From: Labrys sp. KNU-23
GTDB taxonomy: Bacteria; Pseudomonadota; Alphaproteobacteria; Rhizobiales; Labraceae
Reading direction: 5' to 3'
Length of the DNA stretch: 64,000 nt
Assembly: GCF_008330945.1 (NCBI RefSeq)
Contig: NZ_CP043489.1
Location: 1,612,001-1,676,000 of the forward strand
Part shown: one piece after another, positions 51,016 to 59,311 of the stretch
Numbering within the stretch: position 1 is the first letter of the stretch
Layout: every line of letters starts with the position of its first letter
Notes under the pieces: model-generated
Seen by the model: the letters and a program-made list of their open reading frames with translations, nothing else
What the model was told of the DNA's origin: nothing
Databases searched by the model: none
Translations under genes and position numbers: made by a program

Positions 51016-53588
51016 CGCCCTCTCCGCCCCTGATGGGTCCGCCGCCCGATGACGGTATCGACACCGATGGCGAGCAGGATGACCAGGCCATAGACCCCTT
51101 GCAGCCAGAGCGGATCGACGCGCACCAGCGTCAGCCCGTTCTGGATCACCAGCAGCGTCAGCGCGCCGAGCGCGACGCCGAGGACCGTTCCCGCACCACC
51201 CCTGATGGCAACCCCGCCCACCACCACCGAGGCGATCACGGTGAGTTCGAAGCCGAGTGCCACCCGGGCATCGATGGTGGCATAGCGCGAGGCCCACAGG
51301 GCACCATCGAAGCCGGCCAGCAGGCCCGCCAGCATGAAGGCACCCAGCACCAGCGCGGTGCGGCGGATGCCGATGAGGGCAGCCCCGTCCGGATTGGAGC
51401 CGATGGCGTAGAGCTCCCGGCCGACAGGCCAGTGTCTCAGGACCAGCCCGATCACCACCAGGCAAGCAAGGGCGATAAGGATCACGGCCGGAATGCCGAC
51501 GATGCGGGCGCTGGTCATGTCGAGCCAGGCCTGCGGCACCTGGTCGGCGCTGATCTGGCGTCCGCCCGCCCCCAGGCTGTTCAGGCCACGGAAAACCGAG
51601 AGCGTTCCGAGCGTGACCACGATCGCCGGCACGCGGCCAAGGGTCACCACCAGCCCATTCAGCGCACCGCAGGCCAGGCCGACGGCACACGCCGTGGCGA
51701 CGCCCAACAGCACCGAACTGTCGGGATGGGCATGCATGAAGCTGGCGGCGCCATAGGCCGACAGGCCGATCACCGAAGCCACGGACAGATCGATGTTGCG
51801 CGTCAGCAGGACCAGCATCTGCGCCACGGCGACGATCATCAGGAGCGCCGCGTCCATGGCGATGGCGGTCAGGTTCTCGGGGCTGACCATGCGCGGATTG
51901 AGAAACATCACCGGCAGGACCACGGCCGCCATGGCGCCGACCAGCCCGACCTCGCGCCGGCGCAGCAACGTCTTGAGCCAGTTGCCCCGGGGCTCCTCGA
52001 TTTTGCCCGCCTCATCCCGCGACGTCAGCGCCGGCTGCTTTTCCGCAACCGCTCCGCCGGCATCCGTGGCCGCGCGGATCACCTTTTCCTGGTCGGCCTC
52101 CTCGCGCGCAAAAGCGCCGGCCATCCGGCCCTCACGCAGCACGACGATGCGATCGCACATGCTCACCAGTTCGGGCAGCTCCGAGGAGATCAGGATGATC
52201 GCCAGCCCCTGCTGGGCAAGCTCGGCGATCATGGTATGGACTTCGGACTTGCTTTCGACATCGATGCCCTGGGTCGGCTCGTCGAGGATGAGCAGCCTGG
52301 GCCGGGTGGCGAGCCATTTCGACAGCACCACCTTCTGCTGATTACCGCCCGAAAGCGTCTTCACAGGCTGGTCGAAGCTGCGGAATTTCAGTTTCAGGCG
52401 CCGCAAATGCGGCTCGACCAGGGCCAGTTCCTGCCGGCGCATCACCAGCCCGGCCATGGTGGCCTTTTCGATCACCGGCAGCGACGCATTGTCGAGGATG
52501 GGGAAATCCATCACCAGGCTCTGGCCGAGCCGGTCTTCCGAGACATAGGCGATGCCTGCGGCCATGGCGGCGGGCGGATCGGCAAAGGCCACCGCCTTGC
52601 CTGCCAGCTCGATGCGGCCCGCCGTCGGCTGGTCGATGCCGAACAGCACCCGGGCGATCTCGGTGCGCCCGCTGCCCACCAGCCCGCCGAGGCCGAGGAT
52701 CTCGCCGGCCCGGACATTGAAGGAGACGTCGTCGAACGCCCCTTCGCGCGACAGGCCGGAGACGGCGAGCACTTCCTGGCCGGGCTTGGAGTCCCATTGC
52801 GGATAGATCGCCTTGAGCGGCCGCCCGATCATCATCTGCACGGCCTGGTCGCGGTCGAGCTCGGCCGCCCGTTTCACCCCGATCAGATGCCCGTCACGCA
52901 GGACGGCGATGCGATCGGCGATCCGGTAGATCTCTTCCATGCGGTGGCCGACGAACATCATCGCCACCTGCCGCGCCTTGAGATCGGCGACCACGGCGAA
53001 GAGGCGCTCGACCTCGCGCTGGGACAGGGCCGCGGTCGGCTCGTCCATGATCAGCACCTTGGCATTGACCGACAGAGCGCGGGCGATCTCGACCAATTGC
53101 TGCTCGGAGGTGCGCAGCTCCTTCAATTGATCCTCGGGCGAGCATTTCAGCCCGACGACGTCGAGCAGCACGCGCGTTTCCTCACGCATGCGCTCATAGT
53201 CGATGCGGCCCAGGGAGCGCTGCGGCATATGGCCGACAAAGATGTTCTCGAACACCGTCAAATCGCCGAACAGGCCGGGATGCTGATGCATCACCGCAAT
53301 GCCGCGGCGCTGCGCTTCGAGGGGCGACCAGTGCTCAACCGGCTGGTTGTCGATGGCAACAGCGCCCTCATCCGGCCTGTAGACGCCGGCAAGCAGCTTG
53401 ACGCAGGTGCTCTTGCCCGCGCCGTTCTCGCCCAACAGGGCCAGCACTTCGCCGGGAATGAGATCGAAACTGGCATCGGAAAGGGCAATCGTCCCTCCGA
53501 AGCGCTTGGAGGCGTTCACCAGCCCGGCAGCCGCCACCGGGGACGCGATCGAGGCTCCGAAACCTTCATCGGCCAGGCTGCTCTTCAT
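51012..53588 (-). CDS. Fused sugar ABC transporter ATPase and permease
   Basis: 858 aa combining two usually separate subunits. Residues 20-510 are a tandem ABC ATPase of the RbsA/RhaT class: Walker A LLGENGAGKST (51-61), signature ELRTSEQQLVEIARAL, Walker B VLIMDEPTAALS; the second half has the degenerate GLVGSGRTE loop, LSGGNQQKVVLSKWLA (412-) and LLILDEPTQGID. A charged linker (511-540) leads to a complete permease (about 545-858) with NIDLSVASVIGLSAYGAASF and RVPAIVVTLGTLSVFRGLNSLG. No frameshift is needed; the frame is continuous. An operator-like palindrome lies 60 bases upstream. Confidence 0.93.
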   Translation of the reverse strand: MKSSLADEGFGASIASPVAAAGLVNASKRFGGTIALSDASFDLIPGEVLALLGENGAGKSTCVKLLAGVYRPDEGAVAIDNQPVEHWSPLEAQRRGIAVMHQHPGLFGDLTVFENIFVGHMPQRSLGRIDYERMREETRVLLDVVGLKCSPEDQLKELRTSEQQLVEIARALSVNAKVLIMDEPTAALSQREVERLFAVVADLKARQVAMMFVGHRMEEIYRIADRIAVLRDGHLIGVKRAAELDRDQAVQMMIGRPLKAIYPQWDSKPGQEVLAVSGLSREGAFDDVSFNVRAGEILGLGGLVGSGRTEIARVLFGIDQPTAGRIELAGKAVAFADPPAAMAAGIAYVSEDRLGQSLVMDFPILDNASLPVIEKATMAGLVMRRQELALVEPHLRRLKLKFRSFDQPVKTLSGGNQQKVVLSKWLATRPRLLILDEPTQGIDVESKSEVHTMIAELAQQGLAIILISSELPELVSMCDRIVVLREGRMAGAFAREEADQEKVIRAATDAGGAVAEKQPALTSRDEAGKIEEPRGNWLKTLLRRREVGLVGAMAAVVLPVMFLNPRMVSPENLTAIAMDAALLMIVAVAQMLVLLTRNIDLSVASVIGLSAYGAASFMHAHPDSSVLLGVATACAVGLACGALNGLVVTLGRVPAIVVTLGTLSVFRGLNSLGAGGRQISADQVPQAWLDMTSARIVGIPAVILIALACLVVIGLVLRHWPVGRELYAIGSNPDGAALIGIRRTALVLGAFMLAGLLAGFDGALWASRYATIDARVALGFELTVIASVVVGGVAIRGGAGTVLGVALGALTLLVIQNGLTLVRVDPLWLQGVYGLVILLAIGVDTVIGRRTHQGRRGR

Positions 53589-53647
53589 GGCGCTGCCTGC
53601 CGGCGATGACGCGACCGAGACAAGCCCTCCATCACCGTCCCCTCACC

Positions 53648-53662
53648 CTTTAATTATTAAAG
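53648..53662. promoter_or_regulatory. ROK-repressor operator-like palindrome before the transporter operon
   Basis: CTTTAATTATTAAAG, a perfect palindrome (7-base arms around one T), lies 60 bases upstream of the fused transporter gene. Matching sites flank the regulator's own start at 55031-55065, pointing to autoregulation and operon control by the ROK protein encoded between them. Confidence 0.65.
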
Positions 53663-53710
53663 CAAATGGATATATCGACACCCTCAGACTGTCAAGCACT
53701 TGGCCCGCTT

Positions 53711-54991
53711 CTAGCCGGCCCCGATATAGGTCTTCAGGCTGGCGCGTCCGATGCCCGGCGCCTTGGCCTTCACCAGCGTGGCGCTGTCCGGCGCGAACAT
53801 GGCATAGAGCGGCAGGATGGCGGCGCCGATCGCCGCTGCCTGCGGCCCCACCGTCCCCACCTCGATATCCGGCGCGAACAGCCCTTCCGGCATGATTGCC
53901 TGGAAACGGCGCGATACCGCCTCGACCGTCCGCTGCCGGATGGCCGATGGCAGGATGCCATCGATCACGATGGCCGAGACGTCGACCACGGCGATGGCAC
54001 CGACGATCGCCTGGGCCAGTGCGTCCGCGCAGTCTTCGATCCACTCGCCGAGAAAAGGCTCGGCCTTCTCGCCGATGTCGTCGAGCTCGAAGGCTCGCCT
54101 GATCGGCACACCGTTCTGGCGCAGATGGTTGGTCAGCACATAGATCGAGGCCCGCCGCAACAGGATCTCGAAGGGACCTTTCGGCGCCGGCACGCTCGAC
54201 AACAGCGAGGGGCTCACCGGATAGGGACCGAAGGCCGCCGAATTGCCGTTCGGGCCCGTCTCCAGATTGCCGTTGATGATCAGCCCGCCGCCGATGAAGG
54301 TGGAGATGAACAGGTAGATGAAGTCCCTGACCTCCCGGCCCCTGCCATAGACCAGCTCGGCCGTCGCAGCGCCGGAAGCGTCGTTCTCGAAGAAAAGCGG
54401 CAGGTCGATGCTGTCTCCCAGGGCCTTGGCGAAATCGAACGCCTCCCAGGCCTGGGTGATCGAGCCCGGCATGCCCAGCTCCTTGGTCCAGCTGTCCATG
54501 AAATAGGGCATCGCCACCCCGACGCCGACCACCCGGCCGCGCAGGTCGGGCGCCAGGCCGGCCCGGAAGGTGCGGACATAGGCGGCCGCCAGCTCCGCCA
54601 CCATCTGCGGCTCGGGATATTCGTATTCGCTGGTCTCCATGCGCAGGGTGCGGCCAGTGAAATCGACCAGCACCGCATCGAAGGCTCGCCGGCCGACATG
54701 CAGGCCGATCGAGAAGGCACCGTCGGGCGCCGGCGCATAGAGGGTGGAAGGCTGCCCGACCTGTCCGGCGCGCTTGCCCTCATGGCGGACGAGCCCGACC
54801 TCCTCGAGATGGTCGACGATGACGGCCACGGCTTGGGGCGTGAGATTGGCGGAACGGGCAAGCTCGGCCTTGGAGGCCTGGCCGAGGCGCTGCAACGCCT
54901 CAAGCACCACGCGCTCATTGTAGCGCCGAACCTGGACGGAATTACTGCCCTTGCGGCTCGCGGGCGCGTTCGGCTGGGACATGGTCGCCAT
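53711..54991 (-). CDS. ROK-family transcriptional regulator
   Basis: 426 aa. A winged-helix N domain (RYNERVVLEALQRLGQASKAELARSANLTPQAVAVIVDHLEEVGLV) is followed by a ROK sugar-kinase-like fold (FSIGLHVGRRAFDAVLVDFTGRT, VGVGVAMPYFMD, LFFENDASGAATAELVYGRG). The NDA motif is kept. It would bind the sugar taken up by the adjacent transporter and release its operator. It is encoded just upstream on the same strand. An ATG three codons later is also possible. Confidence 0.93.
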   Translation of the reverse strand: MATMSQPNAPASRKGSNSVQVRRYNERVVLEALQRLGQASKAELARSANLTPQAVAVIVDHLEEVGLVRHEGKRAGQVGQPSTLYAPAPDGAFSIGLHVGRRAFDAVLVDFTGRTLRMETSEYEYPEPQMVAELAAAYVRTFRAGLAPDLRGRVVGVGVAMPYFMDSWTKELGMPGSITQAWEAFDFAKALGDSIDLPLFFENDASGAATAELVYGRGREVRDFIYLFISTFIGGGLIINGNLETGPNGNSAAFGPYPVSPSLLSSVPAPKGPFEILLRRASIYVLTNHLRQNGVPIRRAFELDDIGEKAEPFLGEWIEDCADALAQAIVGAIAVVDVSAIVIDGILPSAIRQRTVEAVSRRFQAIMPEGLFAPDIEVGTVGPQAAAIGAAILPLYAMFAPDSATLVKAKAPGIGRASLKTYIGAG

Positions 54992-55030
54992 CGTGCTCCA
55001 AGGAATGAAGAATCTCGAGCCGGAAAGATC

Positions 55031-55065
55031 CTTCAATTATTAAAGCACTATGCTTAATTATCAAG
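55031..55065. promoter_or_regulatory. Two operator-like palindromes upstream of the ROK regulator
   Basis: CTTCAATTATTAAAG (55031-55045) differs at one base from the perfect site at 53648-53662; a second, weaker copy GCTTAATTATCAAGG-like lies at 55051-55065. Both are 40-75 bases before the regulator start, the usual place for autorepression. Confidence 0.6.
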
Positions 55066-55166
55066 GGGGAGGCACCCTGGGATCGCAGGCATCCTTTCTG
55101 CTCTTGAAAACTCTGACTACGCAGGAAAAGCGAACGCAGACGAGGGCGCCCGCGATCTCTGGAACC

Positions 55167-56258
55167 CTATCGCGTCGCCGTCTGCGCATAGGCGCTGCCG
55201 AAGCGATTGGCGAGGAAGGCCGACAGGGTGATGTCCTCCTGGCGGATGAAGCCCTTCTGCGGCAGTTCACCCTTGGCCAGCATGTCCAGCACGGCGCAGA
55301 TGGCGGAGGCCGTCGTCACCTGGATGGCGCTGCGCAGGCGCGAGCCGACGCGGCGGTTGTAGATCTTGTTGGCGTAGGTTTCCTGCACCAGATGGCCATG
55401 GCGCTTGCCGCTGACGGTGACGAAAATCACCACCACGTCCTGGATCGTCGCCGGCAGGGCATTTTCGAGGATGTCCTTGAGCACGTCGCGGCGATGCCTG
55501 AGATCGAGGTCGTTGAGCAGCGCCTTCATGATCGCCGCATGGCCGGGATAGCGGATGGTGCGGTAGTTCAGGGTGCGCACCCGCCCCAGATAGGTCTCGC
55601 ACAGGCTGCCGAGCCCGCCCGAGGTGTTGAAGGCCTCATAGGTGACGCCGTCGAGCGAGAACTCCTCGCGCTCCTCCATGGCTGGCACTTCGACGCGATG
55701 GCCGTCGACGATCGCCTCGCAGGGCTCGCAATATTCGTTGATGACCCCGTCCGTCGACCAGGTCAGGTTGTAGTTGAGCGCGTTGGAGGGATATTGCGGC
55801 AGGGCGCCGACGCGCATGCGGATGGAATCGAGGCTGTCGAATTGCTGGGCGAGATCGTTGGCGACGATCGAGATGAAGCCGGGTGCCAGACCGCATTGGG
55901 GGATGAAGGCGCTCTTGGCCAAAGCCGCGAGGTCCCGCACCCGGCGCGTCGAGGCGACGTCCTCGGTCAGGTCGAGATAATGGACATTGGCGCGTGCCGC
56001 CGCCTCGGCGATACGGGTGGTGAGATGGAAGGGCGCCGCGCTGAGCACGGCATAAGCCCCTTCCAGGATGGTGCGCAACGCCCCCTCATCCTCGAGATCG
56101 AGTTCCCGCTGTTTGACCGCCGCCGAAAGTTCGGCACCCTCCAATTGCTCGGCCGAACGGTCGATCACGGTGACCTCATAGTCCCCACTGACCGCCAGGA
56201 TATCGGCGATGCACGCACCGATCTTGCCTGCTCCCGCTACCACGACCTTGCGCATCAT
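55167..56258 (-). CDS. Saccharopine-dehydrogenase-family enzyme, probable L-lysine 6-dehydrogenase
   Basis: 363 aa. Rossmann start VVVAGAGKIGACIADILAVSGDYEVTVIDR, then AVLSAAPFHLTTRIAEAAARANVHYLDLTED and IPQCGLAPGFISIVANDLAQ. The C-terminal dimer domain has the pattern of lysine 6-dehydrogenases from Agrobacterium-type bacteria, which oxidise lysine to piperideine-6-carboxylate with NAD+. Carboxynorspermidine or saccharopine enzymes are possible alternatives. It is divergent from an Lrp/AsnC gene, a common arrangement for amino-acid catabolic genes. GGGGAGG lies just before tandem ATGs (56258 and 56255). Confidence 0.82.
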   Translation of the reverse strand: MMRKVVVAGAGKIGACIADILAVSGDYEVTVIDRSAEQLEGAELSAAVKQRELDLEDEGALRTILEGAYAVLSAAPFHLTTRIAEAAARANVHYLDLTEDVASTRRVRDLAALAKSAFIPQCGLAPGFISIVANDLAQQFDSLDSIRMRVGALPQYPSNALNYNLTWSTDGVINEYCEPCEAIVDGHRVEVPAMEEREEFSLDGVTYEAFNTSGGLGSLCETYLGRVRTLNYRTIRYPGHAAIMKALLNDLDLRHRRDVLKDILENALPATIQDVVVIFVTVSGKRHGHLVQETYANKIYNRRVGSRLRSAIQVTTASAICAVLDMLAKGELPQKGFIRQEDITLSAFLANRFGSAYAQTATR

Positions 56259-56466
56259 CGGCCTCCCCTGCAGCGAGCGGCACTGGATGGCCGCCTTGTT
56301 CTCATTCCTTGAGACGACGCGTCCTTGCAATCATGGGCATCCCATCACGAGGCGCCTTGTCGCGACTCACGGGAAAAGCCTACGCCTGCCTCCCTTCCTT
56401 TCGAAGCCTGCATTTCGACGATATGCCGAGCTTTCTTTGCACAATGCAGCACGCTATATCGTCACT

Positions 56467-56895
56467 ATGACGACACCAGCCGATGATGCCCTGATTGCCA
56501 TCCTGCGGGAGAATGCCCGCGCCTCCACTGCCGAGATCGCCCGGCGCCTCGGTGTCTCCCGCACCACCGTGCAGAGCCGCCTGGCCCGCCTCGAACACCG
56601 CGGTGTGATCGCCGGCTACACCATCCGGCTTTCCGAGGAACATATGCGCTCGCTGCTGCGCGCCCATGTCCTGCTCACCACCGTGCCGAAGCTGATCCGC
56701 CAGGTGGAAGCGGGCCTGCGCGAGATTCCCGCCGTGCGCACCCTGCACTCGGTCAGCGGCAATTTCGACATGATCGCGGTGATCGAGGCCCGGTCGGTGG
56801 GCGAACTCGACGAACTGGCCGATCGCATCGGGGCGCTGGAAGGCGTCGAGCGCACGTCGACTTCCCTCATCCTGTCGACCCGGATCGAGCGTTAG
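56467..56895 (+). CDS. Lrp/AsnC-family transcriptional regulator
   Basis: 142 aa. An N-terminal helix-turn-helix (DDALIAILRENARASTAEIARRLGVSRTTVQSRLARLEHRGVI) is followed by a RAM/AsnC ligand domain (VLLTTVPKLIRQVEAGLREIPAVRTLHSVSGNFDMIAVIEA). It probably senses an amino acid and controls the divergent lysine-dehydrogenase-like gene. Confidence 0.93.
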   Translation: MTTPADDALIAILRENARASTAEIARRLGVSRTTVQSRLARLEHRGVIAGYTIRLSEEHMRSLLRAHVLLTTVPKLIRQVEAGLREIPAVRTLHSVSGNFDMIAVIEARSVGELDELADRIGALEGVERTSTSLILSTRIER

Positions 56896-56999
56896 CAAGT
56901 CGAGGCCGATCCCGACACCGACGGATATTCGACAAACCGCGTTCAGTTTCGGTTCAGCCGCAATCGGGATGATGGCGGCCCAAATCATGAGAGGTCGCG

Positions 57000-59078
57000 A
57001 TGCTCCTGCGCAAGAAACTGTTCGGTCTGGCTGGAACCCTGATGCTCGCCGTCTCGCCCACGGCGATCGTGCTGGTGCAGGATGCCATGGCCCAGGACGC
57101 CCAGGCTCCGACGACGGAGGCGCCCGCGCCGGGCGCCAAGCCCTCGGTCGAGGACGTGCTGAAGCGCCACAAGAAGGGCGGCGGCCAGGACGGCGAAGGG
57201 GCTCCGGCCAAACGGGCTGCTCCCGCCGAAGCACAGGATCAGGATGGCGGCGCTCCCGCCGCCAGGCCAAAGCGCCAGAAGCCGGGGGCTGAGCAGGACG
57301 GCGCAGCGCCCGCTCCAGGCGGTGACGGGGTACCCGCGACCAAGCCCCGCCGCCAGAAGCAGGCGCCCGACGCGGCTGGCCAAAATGCGCCCGGGGAATC
57401 GGTACCGGCCGAAACGCCCCCTGCCGCCAAGCCCAAGCGCCAGAAGCCGGCACCCGATGCGACTGGCCAGGATACGCCCAACAAGCCAGCTTCCGGCGAG
57501 CCGTCACAGGAGGCTCCTGCGGCCAAGCCGAAGCGCCAGAAACCCACAGCTCCGGACAACGGCGCCGGGCAGGAAACACCGGCGGTCAAGCCGAAGAACG
57601 AAGGTGGCCAGTCCGAACCGGCGGTGAAGCCTGCTGCTCCCGCCCAATCGAACGAGGATCAGGGCGCCGGCGCTCCCCCCGTCCAACCGAAATCCCGAGA
57701 GCCTGCCGCCGGGGAGGGCCAGCCGGCCACGGGCCAGGAGAACGGCGGCGTGCCGGAGCCCCGCGGCAAGCGCCGCGACCGTACCCAGGGCCAGCCCGGC
57801 AATGATGGCTTGCCGCAGGGCACCGAGGACGCCCAGCCACAGAACCGCCCCGGCGGCCGCAACCAGCTCCCCGGCCAGGGCGGGATTCCCCTGCCGGCCG
57901 ACGGCACGCAGCAGGGTCAGGAAGGTCGTCCGGGCGTTCCGCCACAACCGGAAAACGGCAGCCAGCAAGGCCAGGGCCGTCCCTTGCAGGGGCCGGTCGA
58001 CCGGGCGGCGGAACAGCGCGCCATCGGGTTGCTTGGCGACAACACGCCGCCTGACCGTCTCAACGACCAGCAATTGCGCCAGCGCCTCAATGTCTACCGC
58101 TCGACCCTTGCGGCCGGAAACCTGTCGGAAGCCACCGAGCAGGCCATGATCCAGCGTCTCAACGGTACACGGGCCGCCCTGCGCAACCGCGTCGCCGACC
58201 AGGAATATGGCGGCGAGCAGCAGCAAGGCCAGGCCGGGCGCGGCTCGCCCTTCGGCCGCTCGCAGTTCCGCCAGGGCTCGCCCCGCCCCCAGGACATTCC
58301 CGCCATCCTGGCGGATCGGCGCCCGTCCAACGTGCTGACCGTCGACCAGCTCAATCGCCGTATCCTGGTCTATCGCGATGCCTCCAACGACCAGCGCTAC
58401 AATCCCGAGGATCGCGAGGCCTTCGCGCAATATCTCCGGGACGACCGCAACGATCTGCGCCGCCGCCTGCTGAGCGATCGCGGCCAGCGCACCGACCGCC
58501 TGCGAGACGATGAAGGCGGAAGGCGGTTCGACATGGACATCAACCCGCGCGGGCAGCGCTATCAGAGCGTCTGGGCCGCCGAGGTCGATGACGACCAGAT
58601 CGAGCAGCAATTCGCCGCCCGTCCGCTCAAACCTCTGCCCCGCCGCTATCCACGCGCCGAGTTTCTCGCCCAGCCCGAAATGGTGATGGAACAGCCCGCC
58701 GTGCGCCAGTCCATCCCCAGCGTCGAACTGGACACCATCCGCTTCGGCTTCAACGAATCATTCGTGCGCGAGGAGGAAATCGCCAATCTCGACCGTATCG
58801 GCCGCATCCTCGAGCGCATCGTGGCCGCCCATCCCGACGAGGTCTTTGTGATCGAGGGCAATACGGATGCAGTGGGCGACGATGCCTATAATCTGCGCCT
58901 GTCCAAGGAACGGGCCGAGGCGGTGAAGCAGGCCCTGACGCAATATTACGTGATCTCGCCCGACAATCTGGTCACGGCGGGCCTGGGCGAGCGCTATCTC
59001 AAGATCCCGACTCCGGAACCCGAGCAGGAAAATCGCCGCGTGACCCTGCGCCGCATCACGCCTCTGCTGGAGAAGTGA
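57000..59078 (+). CDS. OmpA-family envelope protein with repetitive Pro/Lys/Gln linker
   Basis: 692 aa. A signal peptide (LAGTLMLAVSPTAIVLVQDAMA) is followed by a low-complexity region from about residue 60 to 330, rich in Pro, Ala, Lys, Gln, with four imperfect repeats around K-P-(K/R)-R-Q-K-x-x-P-D. Two similar helical blocks come next (LNDQQLRQRLNVYRSTLAAGN and LTVDQLNRRILVYRDASND). The C-terminal OmpA peptidoglycan-binding domain (about 580-685) has IRFGFNESFVREEEIANLDRIG, VIEGNTDAVGDDAYNLRLSKERAEAVKQAL and VTAGLGERYLKIPTPEPEQENRRV. It likely bridges envelope layers. AGAGG precedes the ATG. Confidence 0.9.
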   Translation: MLLRKKLFGLAGTLMLAVSPTAIVLVQDAMAQDAQAPTTEAPAPGAKPSVEDVLKRHKKGGGQDGEGAPAKRAAPAEAQDQDGGAPAARPKRQKPGAEQDGAAPAPGGDGVPATKPRRQKQAPDAAGQNAPGESVPAETPPAAKPKRQKPAPDATGQDTPNKPASGEPSQEAPAAKPKRQKPTAPDNGAGQETPAVKPKNEGGQSEPAVKPAAPAQSNEDQGAGAPPVQPKSREPAAGEGQPATGQENGGVPEPRGKRRDRTQGQPGNDGLPQGTEDAQPQNRPGGRNQLPGQGGIPLPADGTQQGQEGRPGVPPQPENGSQQGQGRPLQGPVDRAAEQRAIGLLGDNTPPDRLNDQQLRQRLNVYRSTLAAGNLSEATEQAMIQRLNGTRAALRNRVADQEYGGEQQQGQAGRGSPFGRSQFRQGSPRPQDIPAILADRRPSNVLTVDQLNRRILVYRDASNDQRYNPEDREAFAQYLRDDRNDLRRRLLSDRGQRTDRLRDDEGGRRFDMDINPRGQRYQSVWAAEVDDDQIEQQFAARPLKPLPRRYPRAEFLAQPEMVMEQPAVRQSIPSVELDTIRFGFNESFVREEEIANLDRIGRILERIVAAHPDEVFVIEGNTDAVGDDAYNLRLSKERAEAVKQALTQYYVISPDNLVTAGLGERYLKIPTPEPEQENRRVTLRRITPLLEK

Positions 59079-59091
59079 GGGGATAAAATCG

Positions 59092-59132
59092 ACCCTCCCC
59101 GTCCAGGGGAGGGTAAAAAGCGCACCGCTTTT
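59092..59132 (+). terminator. Double hairpin after the OmpA-family gene
   Basis: ACCCTCCCC, five bases, GGGGAGGGT is followed at once by AAAAGCG, CAC, CGCTTTT. The second hairpin has an A-run on the left and T-run on the right and can terminate on either strand. It separates the OmpA-family gene from lysC. Confidence 0.65.
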
Positions 59133-59311
59133 GCTTGCCATCGCTTCCCCTTTCGCTTAAATCCCGCGGCGCGGTGGCCGCTGGTCTCCGCATCTCCTCG
59201 CCTTATGCACGATCGCCACGGCCGGGATCGCATCCTGGCCGCTTTTGTGCGGCGTCCCCTCATCGAGAGCGTCTCAGCACGTTCGAGAGTTCATCGGAGC
59301 CTAGTGGCCGT

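Noticed and set aside
51033..53609. An 858-codon plus-strand frame opposite the fused transporter gene
   Set aside because: Same length and extent as the real gene; Gln/His/Arg-rich antisense product without recognisable motifs.
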